This document shows, one piece after another, positions 10,060 through 22,948 of a stretch of DNA of 64,000 bases. The number at the start of each line of letters is the position of its first letter. Positions within the stretch are counted from its first letter, which is position 1. Both the position numbers and the translations under genes were made by a program. The stretch comes from Siphonodentalium dalli (taxonomy: Eukaryota > Mollusca > Scaphopoda > Gadilida > Siphonodentaliidae): assembly GCA_032622095.1 (NCBI GenBank), contig CP136067.1:121865030-121929029 (forward strand). The letters are read 5' to 3'. A model generated the notes under the pieces. It ran no database searches. It saw only the letters and a program-made list of their open reading frames with translations, and was not told the origin of the DNA.

Positions 10060-10275
10060 AAGAGAAAAACCCAAGATGGCTGTTGGCAGCCATGTTTTTC
10101 ATCTAAAATCGTTCAAAATCGGTAGATCCCATCAAGATGTGATCCAAAACATGGCTGTACATTTCAAAACAATTCTCCAATAAATGCGGGCTGCATGGTG
10201 AGTCAATGGATTCAAATTTTAAATCAAAGATGGCTGCTGGCGGCCATGTTGTTTGGACATGGTGAAGGGTGGACT
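10060..10275. repeat. Two AAGATGGCTG core units
   Basis: Two diverged units spaced about 154 bp apart (10072 and 10227) carry CCAAGATGGCTGTTGGCAGC and CAAAGATGGCTGCTGGCGGC with intervening CAATTCTCCAATAAATGCGG. They belong to the same core family as copies A, B and D but without recognisable ends. Confidence 0.5.
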
Positions 10276-11480
10276 TCATATTCGTTACCGAATGGACTGA
10301 AATGTAATCCAATTCAAGGCACAAGTAAAAGCAACGTCATATAATGATGTCACAGTCGAGGCTAATAAATGGACTTGTTTGGAGTCAATATTAATATTGA
10401 TTGTACCCATATATCTTGTTGTGGCCGATAATTTAAAATACGAGCGGTGTGTTGTTATTTGGTGGATCACAATGAAGTGACTCATGGCTGGACTATCTAT
10501 TGCATTAAATTATTAAATTAGATTTAAAGATAGCCTCAAATTTATTATTTTCCAATATATTATCGATATCAGATCGTTGTCATTAACTGCAATAGTCATA
10601 ATTATGCCATCGTGGAATGTGACATACAATAGAATATGATTTATTGATTGACTCAAGAACAGAGTATTATCAAATGATCAAACTTAACATAATATTTTGT
10701 GATAAAAATAAATTGAAACGTGAAAAATGAGTGTTTAGCGAAATAAAAGTTAGGTATTGAATAATGGTGAAAAATGAAAATATGAATGTTTAGGGAAAAC
10801 AAATTAAGTATTGGATAATAGTGAGAAATGTCAGCCTGGATATGTTTACAGACCGGTTTATAGAATAAATACTCTTGTAACCAACAAGACAGACTTATGA
10901 GTAATGGGGCATGTGATCCTGAAAACTCAGATGTGTAGAAGTATTCAAATAGGCTGACAATTGCGTCTATAAATGAGATGTTGACTGGGGATTAACCTAT
11001 TTTATTAACTTTAATACTTATTGTTATTGTTTATGCATACATATAGTAGACATGTGGTAAACTTTTATTTATTATGGTTCATTATGCTATATCAGAAGAA
11101 GATTACTTTTCATATATAATAAATGGACTCCTTTCATACAAATTTGATAAGTGTTATCACTTGATCTGAGGACCTGTTCAGTTTTTTCATTGTAGGTTAA
11201 ATTGTTGAAATTTGGAATAACAAACCGTGACATTATTATGTCATCTACGGTTTGTTAGCGACATCCATTTCGTAATTGAATTAGACACAGAGTATAATTA
11301 TTGACGCTGTGTGAGGCTACCTTTTTATATCAAAAACTATACAGCGTGTTGCATTAACAGATATGTAGCCACCACGAGATCGCCGAACATTTATTCTTGA
11401 GAAATATTGTCACACAGAGTATTTACATGCGTATTATATCCCTCTTAAATCTAGCTTCTTGTCGACGATTCTGCAATACA
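10276..11480. other. Gene-free AT-rich region
   Basis: About 1.2 kb with many stops in all frames. A short inverted pair, AACAAACCGTGAC near 11219 and CTACGGTTTGTTAG near 11247, is the only structure noticed. No gene or RNA was recognised. Confidence 0.4.
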
Positions 11481-11945
11481 TGGTAAGTGCATTTCATCAT
11501 TCTAATGGCATTTATCCCTTTCACGAATGAAGATTCCTAAATGTGTGCGAAAACCCTGTGCCAATGCATTCTCTTATATATGCGAGTCGACCATAGGTCG
11601 CCTCGCATATATAAGAGAATGCATTTGCCTATTAAACAAATGTTATATTATATTTTTATAATTGTTAAAGAATACAGGACAAAATAAAAAAAATTTAAAA
11701 CAATTGTTAAAGAATGTAAGAAATAATGATAAAAATTGTTAAATCATGTAAGAAAAATGATAAGAATTGATAATAAATGTATGAACAATGCATTTCATCA
11801 TTTCATCAGTCTAATGGCATTTAACCCTTTCATGAATGGAGATTCTTAAATGTGTGCAATAACCCTGTGCCAATGCATTCTATTATATATGCGAGTCGAC
11901 CATATGTCGCCTCGTATATATAAGAGAATGCATTGGCCTAACAAA
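11481..11945. repeat. Direct duplicate, each copy ending in a palindrome
   Basis: A ~150-bp block (TTTCATCATTCTAATGGCAT ... CCCTGTGCCAATGCATTC) occurs at about 11496-11630 and again at 11790-11940. Each copy ends in an inverted repeat: 11563-11625 has 24-bp arms (AATGCATTCTCTTATATATG and its complement) around TCGACCATAGGTCG-like loop sequence. The second, at 11870-11936, has one mutation in each arm. Between the copies lies AT-rich DNA with AATTGTTAAAGAATG repeats. Confidence 0.7.
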
Positions 11946-14075
11946 TTTTATATTATTATACGTCCATGGTTTAGCATGGAAGTATATTGTTTTTGTGATT
12001 TTCTTTTTTTCTCTATTATTATTTGCCCTTTCTTAGCAATTTTATAACGACCAAAGCTCAGTAAGTACAAGGGCTAGAAAGCTGAAACTTTGTATGTATA
12101 TATATGTATGCCAGCTCTAGAATCATGTCCTCACTTGACTTGCAGAGTTTTCTCCCTTTATGTGAAAAATTTGTGTTTTCAGAACTCCGAAAATATAAGG
12201 AGCACAGCACTGAAATTTGGTCGATAGATACATCTTTATATCCACTGAAGCATAAGCACATCAAAACTGTGTCCGTCTTTCCTCTCCAGAGTTATCTCCC
12301 ATATATAGGTCAACCTCGAAATCTTTCTGATCGCCTGTCCTCATATAGTTTTAGTTAGGGTGGGGCGAAATTTTTCCCAAAACAATATTGCCGTTGATTC
12401 CCACCAAACTCGATACATCGATTCCCTGAATCAAGGCGTTATTGTAGGTGAACGAATTTGTTTAATCCCTTGAAAAATACCAGAGTTATGGCCCCTCGAA
12501 ATTCATATTTTTTGGGGATTAACTGCTTGTCACCAGATGTCCTCCGAAATGGTCGTAAGTTGTGGCTTATATCATATACGCTGTTGATTTCCACCAAATT
12601 CGATACACTCGATACATACTGTATGGCTATTATGTACAATGAACGCGTGTTCACGTTGTGACTACCCCATCTCAAACCTAACCCCGAACATTGACCAACT
12701 GAGAAGAAAGGACCATCAATTTGTCTATTCAAAATGTAATGCACGTACATGCTCACATCTCATTCAACAAACTATCCGTATCAAAGACGCGGCCGTACCT
12801 TTCATCATTTCTTATTCAAATACTGATTCATCAAATTCCCATTATGCTACACACGAAACGGAGACGACTTTTGGGGAATACAGAGTCCAAAACGGGTCCA
12901 AATCGACCTGTTCCAGAAACGTCGTTCATTTTGTTTTCACTTTCTGAAAAAGGCTCCATTATTTCAAACTAAACTTTTGGACTTATAAAATTATTTTGTT
13001 CTCAGTCAAGTGAAAAGCGGTCTTAAAAAAAATCCGCTTATATATATACGCGAAAAATTGTCACTTTCTGTCGCTTTCTGCGTGCGTGCATTTCACTTTT
13101 TATCTTATTTCGCATCATATGCTGCATATCCAACGCACTGCATCTCATATAAAACCAAACAATATACAAACATTACAGTAATGGGATCAAGCAAGCCTTA
13201 GTTATACAATGTATACTTATACTAACTTAAAACCCACTTGCGCGTCTACCTATTGTTGTTGCTTGAGTATTATCCAGCCGAATGTCTTCCACTGAAGACG
13301 CCGAGGTGTGAGCTCGCCGCGGGGGTAATTATTTTGCGAGTCATTATTATCTCAACTGTGCATTTTGTCATTTTCACGCCCTGTGGCTAATATGAACGAA
13401 TGGAGAAAAGCAATTATGTTTATAAAACATTGAAATTCATATACACGTATATTGTAAGATCCAAATTATTTTCGAATTTTATTGTATCACGGTCCGGTTC
13501 CACGGATCAACACAGGTCGATAAATACGCTAAAATTCTCATGCGGCCTGTTAAGCCACAGAAAGAATAATTCAAGTGATCGAATGCATAAAGTTCTGGAC
13601 GGCACGAAACAATAAAGAACGCTCCTTGTTAGTCTATTCCTGAAGTAGTAGAAGTAACGAGCTTTTGTCTCACTTCGGTGCGAAAATTGAAAATAGTTTG
13701 TTAATAGCTGTGACATTGACAAGTATTTTTTCAGAGCATATGGAGCCGGTATATCAATATATCGTGTATTTATCAACCTATATTACACATGCTTCGAAAA
13801 TTACAGGGACAATATGTTGTTTGAATGAGCCATGCCCCTTTAAATAATGACTCTTTTTGTTATTACAAACTGGTCATAATCTAGATGGCTATTCCTGTCG
13901 CTTTTGCAAACACACGGGCAGCTATGATTAAACTATTTTAAAATATACATGTTTTTTAATGTTTAATGCACATGCACACTATATTTTTTGTCATATCAGA
14001 TTAGCCAAACACAGCTAAATAACAACTTTCGAAAAATAGCAATATATTGTATTTAACAGCATCAGTTATCCCCTA
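11946..14075. other. Gene-free region with possible old repeat fragments
   Basis: Several open frames of 60-105 codons overlap on both strands, but none shows a domain, and codon usage does not favour any of them. Words such as CCAGAGTTATGGCCCC near 12480 and CCAGAGTTATCTCCCAT near 12290 look like parts of dispersed repeats. The region 13250-13340 is slightly GC-rich. No confident feature. Confidence 0.35.
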
Positions 14076-14477
14076 CCAGCATCATAGCAAAACAGTATGA
14101 CCCACCAGCACCATAGCAAAACAGCAGGACCCATGGCCCAGCACCATAGCAAAACAGCAGGACCCATCGCCCAGCACCATAGCAAAACAGCAGGACCCAT
14201 GGCCCAGCATCATAGCAAAACAGCAGGACCCATGGCCCAGCATCATAGCAAAACAGTAGGAGCCATGGCCCAGCATCATAGCAAAACAATAGGACCCATG
14301 GCCCAGCATCATAGCAAAATAGTAGGACCCATGGCCCAGCATCATAGCAAAACAGTAGGACCCATGGCACAGCATCATAGCAAAACAGTAGGACCCATGG
14401 CCCAGCATCATAGCAAAACAGTAGGACCCATGGCCCAGCATCATAGCAAAACAGTAGGACCCATGGCCCAGCATCAT
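14076..14477. repeat. 33-bp minisatellite, about 12 copies
   Basis: The unit is CAGCATCATAGCAAAACAGT followed by AGGACCCATGGCC (33 bp). It repeats about a dozen times with few substitutions; early units have CACCATAGC, one has GTAGGAGCC. Because 33 is divisible by three and the unit lacks stops in several frames, it stays open on both strands, giving false proteins such as repeated MAQHHSKTVGP (+) and HGSYCFAMMLG (-). No start context, promoter or homology supports real translation. Confidence 0.9.
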
Positions 14478-15843
14478 GTGAGGCAAGAACGTGGCGAGTG
14501 GATTGAGCTGGTTTCGCGCGAAACCTTTATCAAAATGTTCAATAGATGGAAATATTAATGAGTTAATGACACATCGGATGTAAAAGTAACAATAAGTTGA
14601 CATTTAACTTATGTTAAAATTTAAATCAGTCTTACATTTAGTTGAAAATTTGTAATAAAAGTATCATAATTTTGGAAACATCACCACCATAGACGAGGGT
14701 TTGTGAGACATATATACAACAATTGGAAAACTTGAAGGATACCAGTTGTGTGCTTGCAGCTCAAATAGAAGTTTTCAGATTTGGTTACAAATGCAGTTGG
14801 AAATTCCTAGTTGTCCATGCCCAAACAGAAACTACAAATTTCGCGTCAATATTTAAATATAACATGTTGATTGCCAAGCAAAACAAAAAAGTGTGTATAC
14901 ATAGAAACCTTAAATGAGACAGATCGTCATGTTTGATAAGTTTTACCAACCACCACCCCACGATCATATTATAGAAATAATTTATCGGTCCACCAATTCT
15001 AAATTAAATCAAGGTAAACTGAAAGAAAGTTCTACGAATAATAGAATGTAAAGAACGATAATTATTGATGGGTCTCAAGATGAGTAATCGCGTTTACTAT
15101 AAAATAACAATTAAAACGCCCCCAACAACAAACATAAAATGAACGGGCAAAACAGAAAACAAATAGAAAAATAAGAAATCCAGTTGAAAAATGCTGCTTG
15201 CTAACCCGAAAAGGGATGCAGGAAAGTTTACAGAATGGAGGGGTGTAGTTTAAACTTCGAAGCTTGACGCCCCACCCAAACCAAAACCATGTTACCACGT
15301 CCCTTCTTTGATCAAATGAGGGTTATTGAAATTCAAGCTAGTAATCGTTCACCAAATAACGATTGAATATGAAATCATATACGAAAAAAAGGCTGAAATA
15401 GATAAAAATGAAAAATAAATTATCTCACATGCATACCGGCGTGAGTCCACAGTACAACGGCAAACCACAATAACATGACTCTTGACTTGCGGGTCTGTGT
15501 TATGAATGGGAAGCCAGACCACACGTATGAGGTGACATACAATACGGTACCTTGTCCTGATTAATGACAACTTTCATTCACCCGTGCTGAAATGTGACGA
15601 CTGCAAATTGTGTTAAGATATGACGCGCACAGTTGCCAACCGCTCGCTATCAGGTCAGCGATGTATAGGCCAAACCAATATAATTATTGGATAGTAGGTG
15701 CCAATGGCCGTTCAGCAAAGCTTATTATTAGCATTAGCATTAATTAATGCATATTCGAAAGACCACTGTTTTACAACATAGTGTCCGAATACCCATATGC
15801 CACTCATATATGATGTGCACATGGGTGTGTGGGGTTTAAGTCA
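14478..15843. other. Gene-free region
   Basis: No domain, RNA gene or tandem repeat was recognised. Short open frames on both strands are AT-driven and overlap. Confidence 0.4.
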
Positions 15844-15944
15844 GATAATGACCTCGTGAAGTGTCTGAGACAAAATATTTACCCGCGGCCGTTTCGCGGC
15901 CTTGTGTGATTATTTGGCCTCAGACACTTCACTCAGTCATTATC
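15844..15944. repeat. Foldback hairpin (101 bp)
   Basis: GATAATGACCTCGTGAAGTG TCTGAG at the left pairs with CTCAGACACTTCACTCAGTC ATTATC at the right, with two mismatches. A second small stem, GCGGCCG/GCGGCC, lies inside. Non-coding; resembles a small foldback element. Confidence 0.7.
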
Positions 15945-16314
15945 CTTTACGTAAAGACAATGTATATCCAACTATTTCATTAGCGATAACAACGATAAAA
16001 ACATAGAAAAATACAAACATCACCATTTTCGTAATAAAACTTCGTATATGTTTATAAACAGTAGAATACTCCTAATGGACATTCAGTTCTTTCCATTAGT
16101 ATTTATCTGCCAAATTAGAAACATTTTTTGACACACTTTATACTTTCATAAAATAAAACACAACAGTTTGTTTCGTACGCCGTCATATAAGTCTTGTCAA
16201 CAAACAAAAGTGTGACAAACTCTCCTTATTCCTACCATATAGGGAATAAACTAACAGGGAACGCTCTTTTCTGTTCGGTGACGTGTATATATGCCTTGTA
16301 CATTGGTGCGTGTG

Positions 16315-16349
<35 letters not shown>

Positions 16350-16640
16350 GGAATGTCATGTCTGTTGAAGATAATGTGAAATTCAGTTTATTCTTTGGGT
16401 CAAACGATACATGTTATGTGCTTGTTGAAACTACTTATCTGCCCATGTGGAACAAGACTTGTGAACTTGGACGGATATTTTCGGAATTAGGAACCTTGGG
16501 AAATCGTCAAATTGGAGTCGTGTTTCCACGTTGAAATTCTGCAAATGTGCAGTGCTAAAGAGAACAGACATTAAAGCATTCTGATTAATCTTTCGAATAT
16601 ACGTGGCTTAATGTGGAATGTTCAGGTACCACTTATATTA
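15945..16640. repeat. Gene-free DNA with a (TTG)n microsatellite
   Basis: A pure (TTG) tract of about 11-12 units spans 16315-16349 and makes poly-Leu/poly-Val open frames that are not genes. The rest shows no feature. Confidence 0.6.
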
Positions 16641-16649
16641 GAATTATTA

Positions 16650-17100
16650 CCTTTTATACCCCAGCAACCAGTTGTGGTGGGGTGGGGTGTGGTATACTGG
16701 AGTCAGCTTGTCCGTCCGTCCGTGCATTATATCTTTATTTCCTACATCTAGGAGAGTATGTTTTACAAAATTATAACATAATATAAAAAGGAATATAGAT
16801 AATAATTCCCGCCACAATGAAGCACAAGCACTCATCCAAACAATCTCGCATAGGCACACAATCTCATCAGCTTGCATCCGAATCCATGTATAGACATATA
16901 CATACAAAATGATATACATACATACACACGCACACACACCCTCGCACATATACACCCTTACATACACACACGTATACATACGGCCGTACAACACAAATAT
17001 AAACCATAGTTACGCGGGTGTACAATCATACTTATGCACACATGTGCACAGGCGCGCACGCAAGCGTCCACACACATATACACACACACCCTTACTCGCA
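16650..17100. repeat. Dispersed-repeat start and CA-rich microsatellite
   Basis: The text ATACCCCAGCAACCAGTTGT followed by GGTGGGGTGTGGTATACTGG and (GTCC)n near 16659-16725 looks like the start of a dispersed repeat. From 16915 to 17095 the sequence is a degenerate CA/TACA-rich microsatellite (CACACACGCAC, CATATACAC), which creates His/Thr/Tyr-rich false ORFs on both strands. Confidence 0.55.
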
Positions 17101-17750
17101 TGAGTGTCGAATAGGGGACAAGTGTCACAGACCTCCAATCGGGGACACCTCAAATCTTTATGCCACAGCTTTCAAACTGATAGAGTTATGTCCCAGTGAA
17201 CATACAATCGTCACGAGCAAACGAAAACACGAAATCCTTCACCGAATCTCAAAATAGAAAGTCGGGTTTTTCACATACTAATGGCGGACAAGGTGGATAC
17301 ACGTGTGTTTTCTCGAGTGTAAGAAAAGGGGACACACACCCATGGGTTTGAAATCTGTTCATAGGGGACAGGAAAATACACAATCTGTGTTTTCGAAGTG
17401 GGGACATAATATTTTTCCCTTGTGTTTTCAAAATATGGACATCAAAATATTGAAGTGTGACAAAGAGGGACAATTTTTCCCTCGTCTTTTCAAAATACGG
17501 ACATCAGACTATTGAAGTGTGACAAAGAGGGACATTCATAAACTTCGAAGTCAGAAAGTTGTCACAGCGGACAGGGACAACTTTCTCACAGTGGAGAGGG
17601 ATATAAATGATATGTGTGTCAAAAAATGGGACATTTTGAATTACAAAGAGGGAGAGTCAAAATTAGAGTCAAAATACACGCGATTTTCTGACAATATATT
17701 TTCCTTTGCGTGCATGATGCACCAAAATTTAATATCGGAATAACGGGGAT
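17101..17750 (+). repeat. GGGGACA-rich repeat, forward copy
   Basis: Diverged internal repeats are built on GGGGACA and GTGTGTTTTC (for example GTGTTTTCAAAATATGGACA near 17421, GTCTTTTCAAAATACGGACA near 17485). The opening CTCCAATCGGGGACAC near 17132 follows a CA-rich tract. The complement of this pattern occurs at 27550-28770, so the two are inverted relatives. No gene; short open frames reflect the repeat. Confidence 0.65.
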
Positions 17751-17937
17751 CTGTATACGAATATACGGGCAATATCCAGACACGAAGTCGTCTCAAGATT
17801 GGCCAAATCCCTTTTGTTCTAAATATCTTGTATAATTGTTATACTAACTGATCTATCATGTATGTAAACTATAATGGGAATAAAAACAAACATTATCTTG
17901 CATTGTAGTCAGATGCTTTAGACTGTAGATAGCATAT
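17751..17937. other. Short unique spacer
   Basis: AT-rich sequence without recognisable feature, ending immediately before the conserved start of the next tandem-core element. Confidence 0.35.
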
Positions 17938-17989
17938 AATGAAAGTGTCAATGACACTGTAGCTTAACTTGTGACAACGACTTGATGTT

Positions 17990-18556
17990 CTAATTGGCTC
18001 ATTGCACTAGCAAGTTTCGAGAAAATCGGTTCATAAATGCGACCTTTAGGGAGTGCCGAAGAAATTCAAGATGGCTGCCATGGCGCCATTTTGAATTTCG
18101 GAACGGACTCAACATAGGACGTTCTCGTCAACTGATTGTACTAAGCAATCCTAGCAAGTTTCGAGAAAATCCGTTCATAAATGGGACCTGTAGGGTGCAA
18201 ACGAAGTTCAAGATGGCCGCCATGGCGGCCATTTTGGAGCGGACTCACAATAGGACGTTCTCATCTACTCATGGTACTAAGTAATCCTAGCTCAAGTTTC
18301 GAGAAAATCTGTTCATAAATTAGACATGTAGGGTGTGCCAAAGAAATTCAAGATGGCTGCCATTTTGAATTTCGGAACGGACTCAAAATAGGACGTTCTC
18401 GTCTACTCTTGGTACAAAGTAATTCTAGCAAGTTTCGAGAAAATCCGTTCATAAATGCGACCTGTAGGGTGTGCCAACGTAATTCAAGATGGCGGCCATC
18501 TTGGATTTCGGAACAAACTAAAAATAGGGCATTCTCATCTACTTATGGTACTAAGT
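17990..18556. repeat. Core tandem units of copy C (about 130-150 bp each, four units)
   Basis: Units carry GCAAGTTTCGAGAAAATCCG TTCATAAATG, then TAGGGTGTGCC, then TTCAAGATGGCNGCCAT and GGACGTTCTC. They recur near 18012, 18153, 18291 and 18427. A + open frame at 17994-18284 is just repeat sequence. Confidence 0.75.
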
Positions 18557-20970
18557 AAAAATATGCCCACTACATGGGCAGATGGGAACCCACTGATATG
18601 ATTCATTCTATATTTCAAATGATACACATATCACTTCATAAGCTAACATAGCATACGAGAAATAAATGGCCACTGCATTGCCATTGATAATAAATCGCCT
18701 TGCACATAGAATATTCAGTAAACAGAACATCTGCAACAAATAGCAGTGGTCCTTTGAGTTGGCCACCAATTTCTGGAAGGGTCTGATACTGATGTGTAGG
18801 CCCTATAACTCATTAAAGTGTTGGCCTTAAACAAATATGAAAGTAGTTATCCCTATGATGCTCAACACCAAATTTGGAAAGAATCCACAAGTGGTTCTTG
18901 ATCAGAATTGTTTTGAACTTCCCAATCCTGCATAAAGTTTCCAAATTTGTCCTATTATACTGTATTTGACCAATAGCCTCCCTAAAAATCAGTCAATCTA
19001 GACACCTTGAACTAATCTGGAACAGAAGGTTCCAATAATGCTCCAAATCAAATTTGAAAGAATTCACCATGTGGCTCTAGAGAATAAGCTATTTTTCTAA
19101 ACCAAATAACCAAAACTATACGAACCCCATACTCTGGCCCCTAATTAATATATTTGATCCTAAAACCAAATTCACCAATAATGCAGGTAAATGCATTCAT
19201 AGTATTAGCTCTACAATACGCTAAATATATGTATTTGGTCAAGGTTTCAAATAAATTTAATAAAAATAAATGTTTCATGAACAGTTATAGGTTAAGCTCA
19301 AAAGAGCATCGAAACAAAAACTACTTAAAGTCTGATTTCTACATATATTGCCACTATCAGACTTGACATGTATTTATCTGAAAAAAGGTTGTTGGAGCCT
19401 TGTGGGTTAAAACTCGTGTATTTCAAGACACTCTGCATAATGGTTGCTCATAATCATATCACATGCAATTATTGTCATTCTCTGAACAGGGAATAAACTG
19501 AAATGGCACATCTACAACTATAGCGAATCACTGTTCAATATGTTTCTTATAGTGTCCTATAATAATTCTGGTTCTAAAATAAAGAGAGTTAATACATGTA
19601 ACAAAATTCATTGATGTAGAACTGAATGCTCTTTTTATTTATTTAATCTAATTAATGACATTTACCCTATGTTAAAAAAGGAACAGTCATTAACAGTAAA
19701 CAAACCAGATATATGCCTTGCCAGGAGATGATTAGTGACCTCTGTGCCCATTGATAACAGCTATAAACAATAATGCCATTATCAGAGCTAGATGATAGTT
19801 ACACCATTCATAGGTAATGGTTATTATAGCACACGGTGAAGTGTATATTTGTCGGTTCAAGATGCTTCAATGCACCATAAGTTCACCCCTAATCAACATA
19901 TTGGGACCTTTTCAAAAAAATTTATTCCCCGTCACCAAGGAAACTTGCTCACTGAATTTGAGTTAAAGTGCCAAGTGTTTTTGAGGGAAAAAATAAACTG
20001 GCAGAAGAAACTAAGCTCCCTAATCCACCCCTGATTAGCATATATACAGTGAATTAAATACCTCCATCATATAACAAACCTATAGATAAAATTTGAGCTA
20101 AATTGACCATGGGGTTTTTGTGAAGCCACTTGAAGAAAACTTGACCCAAAAGACCTCACCTGCCCTTATAGCCACTAATTGGTGAGCCAGTCACGTGCGA
20201 TAAATAGAGCAACATATTCATGAGTATTGTCCACAGGTTAGAATTCGAAATTGGTATCTCACACCATCCTTGCACCAATTAAAGAATGAAAATGATTTTA
20301 CCCACAACAAACCCCACCCATCTGCCACTAATTGGTATAGGTCCCATGGATGAACTCAATCCGCTGATACGTTTTATCCAAATTTAAACTATTGAGTTGA
20401 TACCTTGATACCATTTTCAGTTATTAGAAGTGTCTAGAAGAGCAATATACCTCCCACATTTCGGCCCCTAATTGGCGGGCCGACCCCATGTGATGATATT
20501 GGCCTATTGCCAAGTATCACACACATAACAAAATTAGAATTGATACCTTTATAACCATTCTTGAGGTATACACTTCATAAGTACGAAAAGGAACATTCTA
20601 CCCACAAAGACCCCACCCCTCGCCCCCTGATTGGCGGGTGGGCCCCGTTTTCGAACTCAATCGGCTTATTAATCAAGTTTTATTCATATTTAAAAGCTTT
20701 CTTGAGTTGATAGCATTCCGAACAATGAAAATTAAAATTTTACCTACAAATCCCCCACTCCTAACCCACTAATTGACGAGCAGGCCTCATTTTCGAACTC
20801 AATCGTCCTATTGATGGGTTTTATCCATATGTAACATTTGGAGTTGATATCTCAAAGTTATTGGATACCAATGGAGCCCGGACGGGCAGATGGACAGACG
20901 GACAGACGCCGGGACACACGACGACTCGACAACCCATATGTCGAAATTATGTGTACCACTGATAGTGTAC
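18557..20970. mobile_element. 2.4-kb insertion of unknown class within copy C
   Basis: Core sequence stops after GGTACTAAGTAA and resumes at 20971, so the block between is an insertion. Its left end has a perfect short hairpin (TGCCCA-CTACA-TGGGCA, 18565-18581). Its right end has a hairpin TGTGTAC..GTACACA (about 20949-20972, with ACT/AGT extending the stem). From about 20150 it contains diverged ~150-bp repeats with GCCCCTAATTGGCGGG and TTTTCGAACTCAATCG, then GACGGACAGACGCCGGGAC. No coding region was found. Terminal hairpins and internal repeats again suggest a non-autonomous rolling-circle-like element, but no clear TC/CTRR ends were visible. Confidence 0.5.
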
Positions 20971-21076
20971 ACATACTATAAAGTTTTCGAGAAAATCGGT
21001 TCATAAATGTGACCAGTAGGGTGTGCCAAAGCCAAAATTTGACGCCGTACAGACGGACGGACGCGACGACAATATA

Positions 21077-22400
21077 GAGGAGCGGTCTTGACCAGAATTT
21101 TTTTGTTTTAATTTTTTCTTTTACACACGGAAAAATTATATATCATATGAAAGTAGAAGATGTAGGCTTCATGTTCCGCCCTGCTGTAAAATGTGAAAGT
21201 GGTGCCGTTGCCATGGAAACAGAATGTAAACAATGTAGACACAGTTTGATATTAAACCATTTCCGCAAATGGTAACAATTAATTTAAGCCCATTCTAGGA
21301 CAGGAACAGACGTTGAAGATCATTTATTGATGATTTGTCCACTATAACTATGTTCCAACGATTCCAGTATTAAATAGGATGCACATATAGGTTATACGGG
21401 TCTTTATTGCCATTTTGGGGTGAAAAATGGTGATTTTTGCAAAAAATGCGATAATTTTGGAATTGGAACATTTATTGAATACTACATTGGTTACAGTAAT
21501 AATTTATGCATTATTATGATGGCATCATACGTGTACTTAAATTAATTTGGATAAAACTGCCGAAAAGGCCAAATACCAAGAGAAATACCTGTTACCATGG
21601 AAACGATATTTAAAAATACAAATAATGCCGTTATTGGAAAGAAATGAAGACCTATAACCATTGCGACACAATACAAAAATTTGTTTTTTATGACATGCAC
21701 TTTTAATCCGGACTTCTGTGTTGGGTAATTGATGTGGTTTATGCAGCTGTTGTCATGGAAACGGACCAAATTTCGCCAAATAATGATGTTTTTTCCCCAT
21801 AGAGCTGACATTTACAGCATGTAATTTTATGAAGCAAAGCGTATTATGACAACCCGTTATAGATGTCTCAAAACCTTTTTTAAAGATTACTATTTCCCAA
21901 TTATCCCAGTAGTAGCTAGGATGCACATATAGGATATGAAGGTTTTATTGCCATTTTGGGGTAAACACTGTTAATTTTTGCAAAAAATGCAATAATTTTG
22001 GTATTGAAACATTTATTTGATACTACATTGGTTACAGTAATAATTTATACATATTATGATGGCTTCTTACGTGTGCTTTAATCTAGTTTTGATAAAACTG
22101 CAGAAAAAGCCCAATACCCTGAGAAATACCTATCACCATGGAAACGATATTAAAAAATACACAATATTTCATTATTGGAAAGAAATGAAGTTCTATAACC
22201 ATTGCGACACAAATTAACTTTTTGAATAATGAATAATGATGTTTTCCCCTATAAACCGGACATTTAAATTGTGAATTTTATAAAACAAAAGATATTGTAA
22301 CAACCTGTTATAGGTATCTCAAAGTCTTCAACTCATATATATAATACAATAGGGGACAAGAGCACCCCTAAGACGACTTTCCTGCAGGTTTGCCAGACAA
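21077..22400 (+). repeat. Left inverted arm of the foldback element
   Basis: This arm pairs with 25131-26363. It contains a ~105-bp segment (around 22005-22125, with TACTACATTGGTTACAGTAA) that is missing from the matching place in the right arm, near 25402. No coding sequence. Confidence 0.8.
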
Positions 22401-22948
22401 ATTTACCATTATGTGAACGCACCCTGACATGGTACTCATCAGACTCAGAGTCCATGTGTTTTGATCATTTTATTCCCAATTTCTCAGCTGTTTCTGTGGA
22501 TCTAGACGAAAATTGTCTAAATAGTGATGTGTTTTGCACAATTTTTTTTATTATTGGAAATTGTGTAAAAAATTACGGGTATGTTTAAAAACCAACACCA
22601 CGTATCTGGAAAATGCCATGATAGGATTTTAAAAGATTCGCTGTCTGGGAATTATGAAACTGATTTGAAAGCAAATAGTTGATGATTATAAGCTACATCC
22701 CTAAATAGTAATTACCTGTACTTACTCAGAATAACGGCATAACAAGTTCCTGGAATATATCACATCCGAACCCCTTTGGGTCAAATGTAGACCTGCATGA
22801 TTAAAATGGGTCATGTAGTGTGATAATAGTGAGGATTGCTATGCAAATGTGGTGATATGGTACGCCATAGCTGCCTTATGTCAAGCTCAGGCAATATATC
22901 CAGTTAATATATCAACATATGTGGTTAGTTAGTCAATAGACGCAGCCT
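22401..22948. other. Unpaired ~550-bp segment in the left half of the foldback
   Basis: The arm match stops after TTTGCCAGAC (22400) and resumes at TTGCAATTATATTTGGC near 22949; in the right half these two points are almost adjacent (25115-25145). So this segment is either an insertion on the left or a deletion on the right. No ORF or terminal repeat was seen. Confidence 0.6.

Noticed and set aside
14082-14603. Repetitive 153-173-codon frames that could suggest a repeat protein
   Set aside because: All derive from the 33-bp minisatellite, are open on both strands at once, and have no start context or flanking coding sequence.
16283-16534. 83-codon frame with poly-Val
   Set aside because: Caused by the (TTG)n microsatellite at 16315-16349; the remaining part has no domain.
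18557-20970. Classic Helitron
   Set aside because: A terminal hairpin is present, but 5' TC and 3' CTRR ends were not found and no Rep/helicase is encoded. Left as unknown class.
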